A stretch of DNA of 53,417 nucleotides from Lysobacteraceae bacterium NML07-0707 (lineage in GTDB: Bacteria; Pseudomonadota; Gammaproteobacteria; Xanthomonadales; Xanthomonadaceae): positions 1-53,417 of the forward strand of contig NWQT01000043.1 in assembly GCA_002798295.1 (NCBI GenBank), read 5' to 3'. The notes under the pieces are model-generated. The model saw only the letters and a list, made by a program, of their open reading frames with translations, did no database searches and had not been told where the DNA came from. Of the stretch, positions 25,147-34,683 are shown piece after piece. Within the stretch, counting starts at the first letter, position 1. Each line of letters starts with the position of its first letter. The position numbers were made by a program, and so were the translations under genes.

Positions 25147-27348
25147 TCAGAACCGGTAGCTGGCGCTCAGCGTATACGCGCGTCCCGGCGCGATATTGGC
25201 AAACATGCCCACATGCGAGGCATCGTACAGCGGCTTGTTGCCAAGATTGTTGGCATTGAATTGCAGGGAGAAGTCCTTGTTGAACGCATAGCGTGCCATC
25301 GCGTCATAGCGCACATGGCTGGGCAACACATAGGTATTGGCATCGTTGGCAAAGCGGCTGCCCATATAGGTGACGCCGCCGCCCAGCGTCAGGCCGGGCA
25401 GCACTTCAAACGTCGTCCATACCGTGCCGCTTTGCTTGGCGATGAATTTCATCTGCTTGCCATCGAATACATTCTTGCCGCTGCGGTAGCGGATGACTTC
25501 CGGATCCATCCAGGTATAGCCAGCCCAGATATTCCAGCGCTCGGTAATCGCGCCGCTCGCCGACAATTCCACGCCGCGCACCCGGTTGTTGCCGCTGAGC
25601 GTGACTTCGCCAGTCAGCGGGTCAGTGGAGCGGGCATCGGTCTTTTTGGTTTCAAACACCGATGCAGCCAGCGAGAGCTTGCCGTCGTTGAAATCCCATT
25701 TGCTGCCCAGCTCCATGCTGCGGCTCTTTTCCGGGGCGATATCACGGATTTGTGCGGCGCCCGCCACGCCGTCGGCACCGCCGCCTTGCCCCAGGTTTTC
25801 ACCGGCGGGGTTGGAAGAGGTGGAGTAATTGGCGTAGAGGCTGGCGTTCGGCACTGGCTTGTAAACCAGGCCGGCCTGATAGTTCCAGAACGCATCCTTG
25901 CGGCCGGCATTGAAGTTGGTGACTTCAAAGCGGTCGCGGCGCGCGCCGAGATTGACAATGAACTGCTCGCCAATCTTCATGGTGTCGATGAGATAGAGCG
26001 CGCGGGTTTTGATTTCACCCGAAGCGCTGCGCTCGCCGTAGCTCAGCGTGTAGTTGTAGCTGTGGTAGGGGTTGGGGCTGTAGAGCGAATACAGATCGGT
26101 GCGCGGCGTGCCGGAAATCCTGCGGGTGAAGATTTGCTCGCGGCCAGCCTCAAAGCCCAGGCTGTAATCGTGCTGAATCGGGCCGGTGGCGAAATGACCC
26201 TGCAAATCGGTTTGGTGAATCACCGATTTGCTCTCGCGCCACCAAGCGCGCGATGCACGCTGGAACTGGACATTGGGCGACTCGTCCGAGCAAGGCACAC
26301 CTGAAGTCGCCGTGCAGTGGCTGAAGCTCGGCCGCGAAACCAGATAGTGATTGAGCGTGGTGCTGCCACGGCTGATATGGCGCAGCTGCAAGGCATCGTT
26401 GAACTCATGCTCAAACAGCAACGTGGTGGACTCGTTATTGTTTTCGCGGAAGTCGGTATGCGCGCGGCCGTAGAAGTTTTCACGGCGCACATCTGGCGGC
26501 GTTTGGCGTGCCGGGTTGGCCGCATTGCTGAACGGAATGCCCTGGTCGGGCATATCGTGGTTGCGCACCAGGGCATGTGAAAGCGTCAGTCGTGTGGGCA
26601 GACCAAGGCCGAAAGTTAGCGAGGGCGCAAACCCGAAGCGATCCACGGTCAGCACATCGCGCCCAGCCACACCGCCGCCCATGCGCATGGCATTGATGCG
26701 CAGCGCGATGGCATCGGCAACATGCAGATTGCTGTCCACAGTGGCGCGCCACTGGCCGGCAGTGCCATAGCTGCCGGTGACTTCGGTAAAGGTGCCCGCA
26801 CGCGGGCGCTTGCTCTGCATATGGATGCTGCCGCCGGTTCCGCCGCGGCCGGTAAAGGCCGAGCTTGCCCCCTTGATGACTTCCACCGCTTCGAGATTGA
26901 AGATTTCATGCGAGCTGCGGGCATAGTCACGCACGCCGTCCATGAAAATATCGGTACTGGCCTCATAGCCGCGCACGAACGGACGATCGCCATTGGGCGT
27001 ACCGCCCTCGCCGGCGCCCAGGGTGATGCCGGGCGTGGTGCGCAATACATCCTGCAACGAAGTCGCGCCACGCTCACGCATCAGTTCTTCGCTCATCAGC
27101 GTCATGGTGCGTGGGGTATCCACCGGCGGCGTGCTGATCTTGGGGTTGTCGCTGATGCGCGAGCCCAGCACTTCCACACGGTCGATATCGTCAGCTTTTT
27201 TCTTGTCAGCCGACTCGGCCAGCGCAGTGCCGGCAGCCAGCGTGGCTGCACCACCTAGGGCGATACCGGCCAGCACTTTCTTGTTGAAGCTGGCCTGGAA
27301 AAACTCAGGCGCAAGCAGCGGAAGAGGGGTTTTTTGATGTTTGGACAT
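25147..27348 (-). CDS. TonB-dependent catecholate siderophore receptor (Fiu/PiuA-like)
   Basis: A 733-residue outer-membrane receptor. A signal region (FNKKVLAGIALGGAATLAAG) precedes an N-terminal plug with ISTPPVDTPRTMTLMSEELM and FVRGYEASTDIFMDGVRDYA. A beta-barrel follows and ends LSASYRF with the expected C-terminal Phe. The family takes up ferric catecholates and their breakdown products by TonB energy; Fiu and PiuA also let in siderophore-like antibiotics. ATG 27348 is chosen because upstream codons lack a signal sequence. A Fur-like site lies 130 bp upstream, and the iron-linked dioxygenase follows, which supports iron uptake. Confidence 0.92.
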   Translation of the reverse strand: MSKHQKTPLPLLAPEFFQASFNKKVLAGIALGGAATLAAGTALAESADKKKADDIDRVEVLGSRISDNPKISTPPVDTPRTMTLMSEELMRERGATSLQDVLRTTPGITLGAGEGGTPNGDRPFVRGYEASTDIFMDGVRDYARSSHEIFNLEAVEVIKGASSAFTGRGGTGGSIHMQSKRPRAGTFTEVTGSYGTAGQWRATVDSNLHVADAIALRINAMRMGGGVAGRDVLTVDRFGFAPSLTFGLGLPTRLTLSHALVRNHDMPDQGIPFSNAANPARQTPPDVRRENFYGRAHTDFRENNNESTTLLFEHEFNDALQLRHISRGSTTLNHYLVSRPSFSHCTATSGVPCSDESPNVQFQRASRAWWRESKSVIHQTDLQGHFATGPIQHDYSLGFEAGREQIFTRRISGTPRTDLYSLYSPNPYHSYNYTLSYGERSASGEIKTRALYLIDTMKIGEQFIVNLGARRDRFEVTNFNAGRKDAFWNYQAGLVYKPVPNASLYANYSTSSNPAGENLGQGGGADGVAGAAQIRDIAPEKSRSMELGSKWDFNDGKLSLAASVFETKKTDARSTDPLTGEVTLSGNNRVRGVELSASGAITERWNIWAGYTWMDPEVIRYRSGKNVFDGKQMKFIAKQSGTVWTTFEVLPGLTLGGGVTYMGSRFANDANTYVLPSHVRYDAMARYAFNKDFSLQFNANNLGNKPLYDASHVGMFANIAPGRAYTLSASYRF

Positions 27349-27476
27349 GACAGTCTTTGGATGCAGTGGGGGAATCCGGGCAGGCATGCAGATACGCAGC
27401 CGATATGGCTGGATGGTGCGCGTAGAAGAGGCTTGGACGACCCGGGCGCGGCGAGCTTACAGGTGTTGATTGCTAA

Positions 27477-27491
27477 AGGCAATCATTCTCA
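27477..27491 (-). promoter_or_regulatory. Putative Fur box
   Basis: On the minus strand TGAGAATGATTGCCT resembles the 7-1-7 Fur consensus TGATAATnATTATCA; the left half matches in six of seven positions, the right half less well. It lies upstream of the siderophore-receptor gene, facing it, inside the AT-rich patch where the promoter should be. Iron repression of the receptor is therefore likely. Confidence 0.65.
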
Positions 27492-27996
27492 TTTTGTTTT
27501 TGTGGATCTGTACGAAAGTTGCCGTTGTCAGCAAAGACTAGCTGTAGTTTTTCAACACGTTGTACCCCGCAAAGCTCAGCTGGTTCACAGATGGAAATTG
27601 TCATGATGCATCCAAGGTGCCAGCTCATTGGCACGATGCGTTGAGCTGGGAATAACGATACTCATAAGCTCATTCGCGCAACGCCGTTCGGATAAATCGC
27701 CCGGCCTTGCGCTCGTAGAGACACAGAGCCACGGCGCGCTCGATCTTATCTGCATCACTGTGTCGAGGACTGTGCTGGGGCGTGATCCAACAGATCCGCC
27801 TGGCTTTCGGCCACAAAGTGGCGCTACCATTTGCGCGTAGTATGGCAACTGATAGCTGCTGCCTAGACTTCTGCTACCAAGCCCAATACGGCAATCTGAG
27901 AGCGCAGATAGGCTCACCCTTTGGGCATCAATGTGACATTCTTGTGGGGGTTCATCCCGGCTTGTGGGGGTTCATCCCGGGATTTCTGCAGCAGGT
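27492..27996. other. Gene-free interval
   Basis: About 500 bp with no convincing gene. The open frames here are 60-110 codons long, lack ribosome sites and show no family I recognise. The left edge is the receptor promoter region; the right edge carries the tandem repeat at 27941-27980. Stretches with coding-like texture interrupted by stops could be decayed gene remnants, but I cannot name a parent. Confidence 0.5.
27941..27980. repeat. Perfect 20-bp tandem repeat
   Basis: CTTGTGGGGGTTCATCCCGG occurs twice without a gap or mismatch (27941-27960 and 27961-27980), 17 bp beyond the ispA stop. Each unit holds a small GGG-TTCAT-CCC inverted repeat. Copy number two, with perfect identity, suggests a recent slippage event. 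The ends of the unit do not resemble a promoter. Confidence 0.85.
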
Positions 27997-28899
27997 TTAG
28001 CTTTCGCGTTCCACCACGTTGTGGGCGAGCAGCGCCAGTGTACGGGTGTCGGCGTTGTTGAGTGTGGCGAGGGTGTTGAGGGCGCTGTGCATGGTGGCGC
28101 TGAGCTCGGCCAGGCGCTGGCGTGAGGCCTGGATGCCGATCAGTGCCGGGAAGGTGGCCTTGTCCTGGGCGGCGTCTTTGCCGGCAGTTTTGCCGAGCGT
28201 GGCGCTGTCGCCCTCGATATCCAGAAGGTCATCCTTGATCTGGAAGGCAAGACCCAGTGCTTGGGCGTATTGGTCGAGCAGGCGCTGTTGTTCGGTGCTG
28301 GCGCCCGCGGCGATTGCGCCCATGTGCACCGAGGCGCGCAGCAGGGCGCCGGTTTTCATGGCGTGCAGGCGCTCAAGTTGGGCGAGGCTGATTTTTTCGC
28401 CAGTGGCTTGCATGTCCAGTGCCTGACCGCCGCACATGCCGGGCGCGCCAGCAGCCTGCGCCAGTTCGCGCAGCAGGTTGATACGGGTTTCGGCAGGCAA
28501 GGGGGCTTGGGCCAGACGCGCAAACGCCAGGCTTTGCAAGGCATCACCGGCGAGGATGGCATTGGCCTCGCCATAGGCGATATGCACGGTGGGCTGGCCG
28601 CGGCGTAGCGCGTCATCGTCCATGGCCGGCAGGTCGTCGTGTACCAGTGAATAGCAGTGGATGAATTCGACGGCCAGCGCTGCCTCATCAAGCATGGAGG
28701 CCTCTGCGCCAAGGGCGTGGCCGCTGGCATACACCAGCAGCGGACGGATGCGCTTGCCGCCATTCAATACTGCATGGCGCATGGCCTGATGCAGCGGCTG
28801 CGGGTCAGCGTCGGCGGCGGGCAGGCTGTGCGCCAGTGCGCTATCGATGCGCGCACGCCATTGCTCAAGCTGCGCCTTGGCTACGGCGGCGTCATTCAT
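27997..28899 (-). CDS. ispA: Farnesyl diphosphate synthase (polyprenyl synthetase)
   Basis: A 300-residue trans-prenyltransferase that makes farnesyl diphosphate from IPP, feeding undecaprenyl phosphate and quinone synthesis. The two Asp-rich motifs are present: [10 protein letters not shown] (first) and [10 protein letters not shown] (second). [12 protein letters not shown] is the diphosphate-binding region, and length and position fit IspA next to xseB, as in E. coli. ATG 28899 overlaps the xseB stop by eight bases (ATGAATGA). dxs, its common neighbour, is not in view. It appears to end the long phosphate transcript. Confidence 0.93.
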   Translation of the reverse strand: MNDAAVAKAQLEQWRARIDSALAHSLPAADADPQPLHQAMRHAVLNGGKRIRPLLVYASGHALGAEASMLDEAALAVEFIHCYSLVHDDLPAMDDDALRRGQPTVHIAYGEANAILAGDALQSLAFARLAQAPLPAETRINLLRELAQAAGAPGMCGGQALDMQATGEKISLAQLERLHAMKTGALLRASVHMGAIAAGASTEQQRLLDQYAQALGLAFQIKDDLLDIEGDSATLGKTAGKDAAQDKATFPALIGIQASRQRLAELSATMHSALNTLATLNNADTRTLALLAHNVVERES

Positions 28900-29152
28900 G
28901 GTCGAAATCGAAAGTTTCGCCGTTTTCCGGCTGCGCCGGGTCGGAGAGTTGGCGCACGCGCAGCTCGGCCTGTTGCAGGGCGCCCTGGCATTGCCGATAC
29001 AGGCCAACCCCGCGCTCGTAGGCGCTGAGCGAGTCTTCCAAGGTCATGTCGCCGCTTTCCATCCGGGCGACCAGCTGCTCCAGCTCTTGCAGCGCGTGTT
29101 CGAAGTCGGCCACCGGCGAGGGCGTGGGTTCGGGGGTGCTTTTGCGTGCCAT
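28892..29152 (-). CDS. xseB: Exodeoxyribonuclease VII small subunit
   Basis: An 86-residue subunit with the helical XseB core [20 protein letters not shown] followed by [19 protein letters not shown], which packs against XseA in exonuclease VII to degrade single-stranded DNA. Residues before the core are Pro/Thr-rich and vary in the family. ATG 29152 is preferred; a TTG at 29188 is possible but lies within the ppx end. xseA is not in the window. Confidence 0.93.
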   Translation of the reverse strand: MARKSTPEPTPSPVADFEHALQELEQLVARMESGDMTLEDSLSAYERGVGLYRQCQGALQQAELRVRQLSDPAQPENGETFDFDHE

Positions 29153-29184
29153 GGGGGCAAGTGTGCGGGCTTGGATGAAAAGGG

Positions 29185-30723
29185 TCAATCTTCCTGGATA
29201 TGCAGCTCGATACCGAGTGCGCGCAGGTCGTGCGGCTGGCTCTCCAGATCGCTTTTGAGTAGCGGCTTGGCGGCCAGCCAGTCGCGGGGCAGGCTGAGCG
29301 TGAGCTGGCTGGCATTGGCCTGTAGCCTGGCGACCGATAGGTCGCGTGCCTTGTGCGAGCGATTGAGCACAACCGCCAGCCGCAGCAGAGCGGTGATGCG
29401 CCGGGTGGCCAGCAGCAGGCGTTCGGGGATGGCATTGAAGGCGTTTTTGGGAATGCTGCGGCGCTGGCAGCGCACCAGCACCGCCAATACCTGCTGCTGC
29501 TGGCGGCTGAAGCCGGAGATGTCGGAGTGCTCCAGCAAATAGGCGCCATGCACATGGTGCTGGCTATGCGCCACTGCCAGGCCGATTTCATGCAGCCAGG
29601 CGGCCCAGCCCAGTTTGGCGCGGTCTTCAGCCTGCAATTCCCAGCGTGCGGCGACCTGGTCAAACAGGTGCATGGCGGTGGCCTCCACACGCTCGGCCTG
29701 TGCCTCGTCCACCGCATAGCGTGCCATCATCAGGTCGATGGCGGCATCGCGCGGGTCATCGCCACTGCCGCGGCCAATCATGTCGTAGAGGATGCCTTCG
29801 CGCATCGCTGCGCGGCTGACGCTCATGCGTTCGATGCCCAGGGCATTGAACGCCGCCTCCAGAATCAGGATGCCACCGGCAATCACCGGCTGGCGTTCGG
29901 CGGACAGGCCGGGCAGGTCGATGGCGGCGAGGCTATCGGCCTGCAATAGCTGTTCGCGGATTTTCGGTAGCGCCTGGGCGGTAATCGCGCCCTTGGTGAG
30001 CTTCATCTCGGTGCAAATCTTGCCAATGGCCTTGATGGTGCCGGAGGAGCCAATCACATCATGCCAGCCAATATGGCGGTAGTGCTGGGCGAACTGCTGG
30101 AACTCGGCGGAGATTTCCGTCAGCGCCTGCTGCCACTTCTTGCGGCTCAATTTGCCGCTGGGGAAAAACCGGCGGGTGGTGGCGACGCAGCCCATTTGCA
30201 GGCTTTCGCGCTCGATGGCGTCAAGGCCGGTGCCGATGATGCACTCGGTAGAGCCGCCGCCGATATCCATCACCAAACGCCGCTGTCCAGGCTCGGTGGG
30301 CTGGGCGCTGGCCACCCCAAGGTAAACCAGACGCGCTTCTTCGCGCCCGGCGACCACTTCGATGGCATGGCCGAGCGCCGCCTCGGCAGGGGTCAGAAAG
30401 GCCTGCGCATCTTTGAGTTTGCGCACGGTATTGGTGGCGATGGCGCGCACCCGTTCGGCCGGAATATCGCGGATGCGCTCGCCAAAGCGTGAGAGGCATT
30501 GCAGGGCGCGCTCGCGCACCTCGGCGCTCAGCCCGCCCTGGGCATCCAGGCCATCGGCCATGCGCACCATTTCGCGGATACGGTCAACCACCCGGATCTG
30601 GCCCTGCACATAGCGCGCCACAATCATGTGGAAGCTGTTGGAGCCAAGGTCGATGGCGGCCATCAGGTCGCCATCTTCAAGCGGGAGCGGGGCACTGAGT
30701 GCGGTGCGGCGGGTGCTGTTCAT
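29185..30723 (-). CDS. ppx: Exopolyphosphatase (Ppx/GppA family)
   Basis: A 512-residue enzyme that removes phosphate from polyphosphate ends. The actin-like ATPase fold is evident from [18 protein letters not shown] and [15 protein letters not shown], and [12 protein letters not shown] lies mid-protein. The C-terminal third has an HD-like region ([20 protein letters not shown]). Size and neighbour ppk favour Ppx over GppA, although the two are hard to separate. ATG overlaps the ppk stop (ATGA), so the synthesis and breakdown enzymes are co-translated. Confidence 0.92.
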   Translation of the reverse strand: MNSTRRTALSAPLPLEDGDLMAAIDLGSNSFHMIVARYVQGQIRVVDRIREMVRMADGLDAQGGLSAEVRERALQCLSRFGERIRDIPAERVRAIATNTVRKLKDAQAFLTPAEAALGHAIEVVAGREEARLVYLGVASAQPTEPGQRRLVMDIGGGSTECIIGTGLDAIERESLQMGCVATTRRFFPSGKLSRKKWQQALTEISAEFQQFAQHYRHIGWHDVIGSSGTIKAIGKICTEMKLTKGAITAQALPKIREQLLQADSLAAIDLPGLSAERQPVIAGGILILEAAFNALGIERMSVSRAAMREGILYDMIGRGSGDDPRDAAIDLMMARYAVDEAQAERVEATAMHLFDQVAARWELQAEDRAKLGWAAWLHEIGLAVAHSQHHVHGAYLLEHSDISGFSRQQQQVLAVLVRCQRRSIPKNAFNAIPERLLLATRRITALLRLAVVLNRSHKARDLSVARLQANASQLTLSLPRDWLAAKPLLKSDLESQPHDLRALGIELHIQED

Positions 30724-32795
30724 CCGCAGATTTTCTCAAGCAAAGCAGCTTGGGCGGAATAGGGCGCGACATTTTCCGGCACTTCTACGCGCCGATATTC
30801 GCCATTGGCCTGCAATTCCCAGGCGTTCTGGTTGTCCGCCAGATAGTTGTCCAGGGTTTCGGCCTTGACCCGCTGCGCCAGTGTTTCATCCAGGATGGGA
30901 AAGCAGGTTTCCACCCGGCGCAGCAGATTGCGCTCCAGCCAGTCGGCACTGGCGCAGAACAGTTCCGGCTGGCCGTCATTGGCAAACCAGTACACCCGGT
31001 GATGCTCCAGAAATTGGCCGACGATGGAGCGCACGCGGATGTTTTCGGAAATGCCGGGCACGCCCGGGCGCAGCGTACAGGCGCCACGCACAATCAGGTC
31101 AATCTGCACGCCCGCCTGTGATGCCTCATACAGCGCACGAATCACGCGCGGCTCGTTCAGGGCATTCATCTTGGCGATGATGCGCGCCGGTTTGCCGGCG
31201 CGGGCGTTTGCCGCCTCGCGCGCGATGCGCTCGAGCATGCCGGTATGCAGGGTGAAGGGCGATTGCAAAAGGCGCTGCAACTGCACCACCGGCGCAAGCC
31301 CGGAGAGCTGCTGGAAAATCTGGTGAACATCGGCGCCGATGCCGGGGTCGGCGGTGATAAGGCCGATGTCGGTATAGACCCGCGCCGTGCCGCTGTGGTA
31401 GTTGCCGGTGCCAAGATGCACATAGCGGCGCAGCCCTTCGGCCTCGCGGCGCACAATCAGCAGCATCTTGGCATGGGTCTTGTAGCCGACCACGCCGTAC
31501 ACCACCTGCACGCCGGCTTGTTGCAGGCGGTCGGCAAAGCCCAGATTGGCTTCCTCGTCAAAGCGCGCGCGCAGCTCCACCACCGCGGTGACATCCTTGC
31601 CGTTGCGGGCGGCCTGTATCAGGCTCTCGACAATCGGCGAGTCCTTGCCGGTGCGGTACAGGGTCTGCTTGATGGCCAGCACATTGGGGTCTTCGGCGGC
31701 CTCGCGAATCAGGTCTTTCACCGGATTGAACGAGTCAAACGGGTGGTGCAGCAAGATATCGCCACGGGCAATGCGGCTGAACAGCGTTTCGGAATCATCC
31801 AGCAGGCGTGGATGCACCGGCGGGAACTTCAAGTCCGGGCGGCGCACCGCGTCATACACCTGTACCACGCGATTGAGGTTGACCGGGCCGTTGATGCGGT
31901 ACACCGCATCGGCGCTCAGCTCGAAGTTTTCCAGCAGCATCTGCACGATGTCTTCGGGGCAGTTTTCGGCAATTTCCAGGCGCATCGCGCGCAGATAGCC
32001 GCGGCCAACCAGCTCATCGCGCAGCGCCAGCGCCAGATTGTCCACATCTTCCTCATCGACCATCAGCTCGGAATTGCGGGTGACACGGAACTGGTAGGCG
32101 CCCTTGACCTTGAGCCCGGGGAACAACTCGTCCATGAACGCCGACAGCAGCGAGGAGAGAAACACGAAATCGTGGTAACGGTCGCCATCACCGTCGCGGT
32201 CGGGCATGCGGATGATGCGCGGCAATGAGCGTGGTGCGCGGACGATGGCCAGATGCGCTTCGCGGCCGAAGGCATCGCGCCCTTCCAAGCGCACCACGAT
32301 ATTGAGCGATTTATTGAGAATCTGCGGGAAGGGATGCGCCGGGTCCAGCCCCAATGGCGAGAGCACCGGCATGATTTCCTTGCGGAAATAATCGCGCAGC
32401 CAGCGGGTTTGCTCGGCATTCCATTCGGTACGGTCAAGCAGGCGGATGCCTTCGGCCTCCAGCGCCGGGCGCAGCTCGTCGTAGAAGCAGCGGTATTGGG
32501 CGCTGACCAACTCGCTGGCACGCTCATGGATGCGTGCAAGGATATTGCGGTGCGCCAGGCCATCGGCGGCGCGGGCATAGCCCAGGTCGGCGGCATGGCG
32601 CACGGTGGCGGCGCGGATTTCAAAGAACTCATCCAGGTTGGTGCAGGAAATGCACAGATAGCGCAGTCGCTCCAGCAGCGGTATGTCCGCATTTTGTGCC
32701 TGCGCCAGGACGCGGAAGTTGAAGTCCAGTTGCGACAACTCGCGGTTGGCATACCACTGGGCGTCATTGAGATTGGTGGTGGGGGGGGTATCCAT
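30720..32795 (-). CDS. ppk1: Polyphosphate kinase 1
   Basis: A 691-residue membrane-associated enzyme that polymerises the gamma phosphate of ATP into polyphosphate. Family blocks in order: NRELSQLDFNFRVL near the N-terminus, KQTLYRTGKDSPIV, the autophosphorylated His region VVGYKTHAKMLLIVR, and LGTGNYHSGTARVYTDIG. ATG 32795 is chosen, 15 bp after phoR; the open frame to 32861 would run into phoR. Its place in the pst-pho cluster implies induction when phosphate is scarce. Confidence 0.95.
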   Translation of the reverse strand: MDTPPTTNLNDAQWYANRELSQLDFNFRVLAQAQNADIPLLERLRYLCISCTNLDEFFEIRAATVRHAADLGYARAADGLAHRNILARIHERASELVSAQYRCFYDELRPALEAEGIRLLDRTEWNAEQTRWLRDYFRKEIMPVLSPLGLDPAHPFPQILNKSLNIVVRLEGRDAFGREAHLAIVRAPRSLPRIIRMPDRDGDGDRYHDFVFLSSLLSAFMDELFPGLKVKGAYQFRVTRNSELMVDEEDVDNLALALRDELVGRGYLRAMRLEIAENCPEDIVQMLLENFELSADAVYRINGPVNLNRVVQVYDAVRRPDLKFPPVHPRLLDDSETLFSRIARGDILLHHPFDSFNPVKDLIREAAEDPNVLAIKQTLYRTGKDSPIVESLIQAARNGKDVTAVVELRARFDEEANLGFADRLQQAGVQVVYGVVGYKTHAKMLLIVRREAEGLRRYVHLGTGNYHSGTARVYTDIGLITADPGIGADVHQIFQQLSGLAPVVQLQRLLQSPFTLHTGMLERIAREAANARAGKPARIIAKMNALNEPRVIRALYEASQAGVQIDLIVRGACTLRPGVPGISENIRVRSIVGQFLEHHRVYWFANDGQPELFCASADWLERNLLRRVETCFPILDETLAQRVKAETLDNYLADNQNAWELQANGEYRRVEVPENVAPYSAQAALLEKICG

Positions 32796-32809
32796 CGGGG
32801 CAGTGCCAT

Positions 32810-33979
32810 TCAAGAGTGGGCGGGCGAGCGTAGCAGAGTGCGTGTGTTGGGAAATACACAACGGAAGATGCTGCCCTGGCCGAGCTGGCTTTCGATTTGC
32901 AGATGCGCATCGTGCAGGCTCAGCACATGCTTGCAGATGGCAAGGCCAAGGCCGGTGCCGCCGCTTTCGCGGCTGCGGCTTTGCGAGACGCGATAAAAGC
33001 GCTCGGTTAGCCGTGGCAGATGTTGCGGGGCGATGCCGTAGCCATTGTCCTTGACGCTGAACACCGCGCCGCCTTGCGGCAGGGCGTCAAAACGGATGTC
33101 GATTCGGCCGCCGTCAGGGGTGTAGCGCACGGCATTGCTGATGAGGTTGGAAAACGCGCTATGCAGTTCTTTTTCCATGCCCAGCAGGTCAAGTCCGGCA
33201 TCCTCGTGCAGCTGGATATGCTGCCGCCCCCTGGAAAGCCCTTCGGCCTCGCGCAGCAGGTTTTGCATGAGGGGCTGCATCGGCACTGGCTGTACGGCGA
33301 CCGGCGCGGCGGCATCCAGACGCGAAAGCGTCAGAAGGTCATCCACCAGTTGTTTCATGCGCTGCGATTGCTTGTGCATTTCCGGCACGATGCCCTGCCA
33401 CTCGGGGGGCGCCTCGTCCTGGAGTATGTCCAGATAGCCATGCAGTACGGTCAGCGGCGTGCGCAACTCATGCGATACGGTGGCGACAAAATCACGGCGC
33501 ATGTCCTCAAGGCGCAGCAGGCGGCTGACATCCTGCGCCATGAGCATCGGCTGGCCCTGGCTGGAGCGCACAAACTCCAGCTTCAGGCGCAGCGAGGCAT
33601 CTTGCGGGGCGGCCAGGTTCTGGCGCGCATCAGGCACAGGGCTTGCCAGCCAGTCGGCCAGTTGCAGCGATGGCAGGCGCGTGGCGATGGCACAGCCAAT
33701 ATCCCCGGGGTAGGCCAGCCCCAACAGGCGCTGCGCGGCCTGGTTGAACCACAGCGCATGTTCGCGGCGCTCGTCCAGCAGCACGATGGCCTCGGGCAGG
33801 GCATCGAGCGCATCGCGGGCATGGCGCAGCTGCCGCAGCAGCAGGCGGCTGCGCTGGCGGGCGTGGCGCGGCGAGGGGAGAGGCGCAGGCTTGGCTTGTC
33901 CGCGCCAATACAGCCATGCGCACAGCACGGCAAGGATGAGGCAGAGCAGCGACAAGGCAGCGGTGGGCGTAAGACTCAT
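32810..33979 (-). CDS. phoR: Phosphate-regulon sensor histidine kinase PhoR
   Basis: A 389-residue kinase. There is an N-terminal membrane segment (about 8-26), a PAS-like region with LDALPEAIVLLDERREHALW, then the H-box ATVSHELRTPLTVLHGYLD. The ATP-binding domain follows with NLISNAVRYTPDGG, DNGYGIAPQHL and GTGLGLAICKH. I see one clear hydrophobic helix where E. coli PhoR has two, so the N-terminus is short. It phosphorylates PhoB at low phosphate and is held off by PstSCAB-PhoU. Start and phoB stop overlap (ATGA). Confidence 0.95.
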   Translation of the reverse strand: MSLTPTAALSLLCLILAVLCAWLYWRGQAKPAPLPSPRHARQRSRLLLRQLRHARDALDALPEAIVLLDERREHALWFNQAAQRLLGLAYPGDIGCAIATRLPSLQLADWLASPVPDARQNLAAPQDASLRLKLEFVRSSQGQPMLMAQDVSRLLRLEDMRRDFVATVSHELRTPLTVLHGYLDILQDEAPPEWQGIVPEMHKQSQRMKQLVDDLLTLSRLDAAAPVAVQPVPMQPLMQNLLREAEGLSRGRQHIQLHEDAGLDLLGMEKELHSAFSNLISNAVRYTPDGGRIDIRFDALPQGGAVFSVKDNGYGIAPQHLPRLTERFYRVSQSRSRESGGTGLGLAICKHVLSLHDAHLQIESQLGQGSIFRCVFPNTRTLLRSPAHS

Positions 33980-34680
33980 GCCGTGGTGGTGGAAAAGCGG
34001 TAGCCGGTACCGCGCACAGTTTGCACCATCTCTTGCAGCTGATACGGCTCCAGGGCGCGGCGCAGGCGGCGGATATGCACATCCACGGTGCGCTCCTCGA
34101 CATAGCTCTCGCCGCCCCAGACATGGTCGAGCAATTGCGCGCGGGTATAGACCCGCTCCGGGTGCGACATGAAAAAGTGCAGCAGCCGATATTCGCTGGG
34201 CCCCAGTTGCAGGCTGACTTCCGCCTCGTCCTGCATGGCAAATACGCGGTGGGCGATGGTGTCGATGCGCAGCGCGCCCTGCTTGAGCTGTCCGGCCTCG
34301 TCCTCGGCCTGGCTGCGGCGCAGCACCGCACGGATGCGCGCCAGCAGCTCGCGGGTGGAAAACGGTTTGATGACGTAATCATCCACCCCCGATTCCAGGC
34401 CAATCACGCGGTCATCCTCTTCGCCGCGCGCAGTCAGCATGATGATGGGAATCTCGCGCGCCAGCGCATCGCGCCGCCAGCGCCGGGCCAGCTCCAGACC
34501 GCTGCCGCCGGGCAGCATCCAGTCCAGCAAAATCAAATCCGGTGCGCTGCGGTTGATGGCTTCCAGCGCTTCGGCGGCATCACCGGCCTGCTGCACCCGA
34601 TAGTTTTCGTGGCGCAGGGCAAAGGCCACCATTTCGCGGATGGCCGGCTCGTCATCGACAATCAGGATGGTCTTGGACAT
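33976..34680 (-). CDS. phoB: Phosphate response regulator PhoB
   Basis: A 234-residue OmpR/PhoB-family regulator. The receiver domain carries the acidic pair DDEPAIREM, the phosphoacceptor Asp in LILLDWMLPGG, and the conserved Lys in VIKPFSTREL. The winged-helix C-terminus (about 135-230) includes YTRAQLLDHVWGGESYVEER and VDVHIRRLRRAL. PhoB-P should bind the Pho boxes at 39326-39343 and 40809-40827 and so control its own operon. It starts three bases after phoU ends. Confidence 0.96.
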   Translation of the reverse strand: MSKTILIVDDEPAIREMVAFALRHENYRVQQAGDAAEALEAINRSAPDLILLDWMLPGGSGLELARRWRRDALAREIPIIMLTARGEEDDRVIGLESGVDDYVIKPFSTRELLARIRAVLRRSQAEDEAGQLKQGALRIDTIAHRVFAMQDEAEVSLQLGPSEYRLLHFFMSHPERVYTRAQLLDHVWGGESYVEERTVDVHIRRLRRALEPYQLQEMVQTVRGTGYRFSTTTA

Positions 34681-34683
34681 GGC

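Noticed and set aside
24475-26304. Plus-strand open frame of 609 codons opposite the siderophore receptor and piuC
   Set aside because: It lies antisense to two convincing genes, has a low-complexity His/Ala/Gly-rich translation with no motif, and arises from GC-rich codon positions.
27941-27980. CRISPR array
   Set aside because: Only two units, directly adjacent with no spacers, and no cas genes in the window.
27492-27996. Possible decayed transposase or integrase gene
   Set aside because: No frame gave a catalytic motif or recognisable segment; called gene-free instead.
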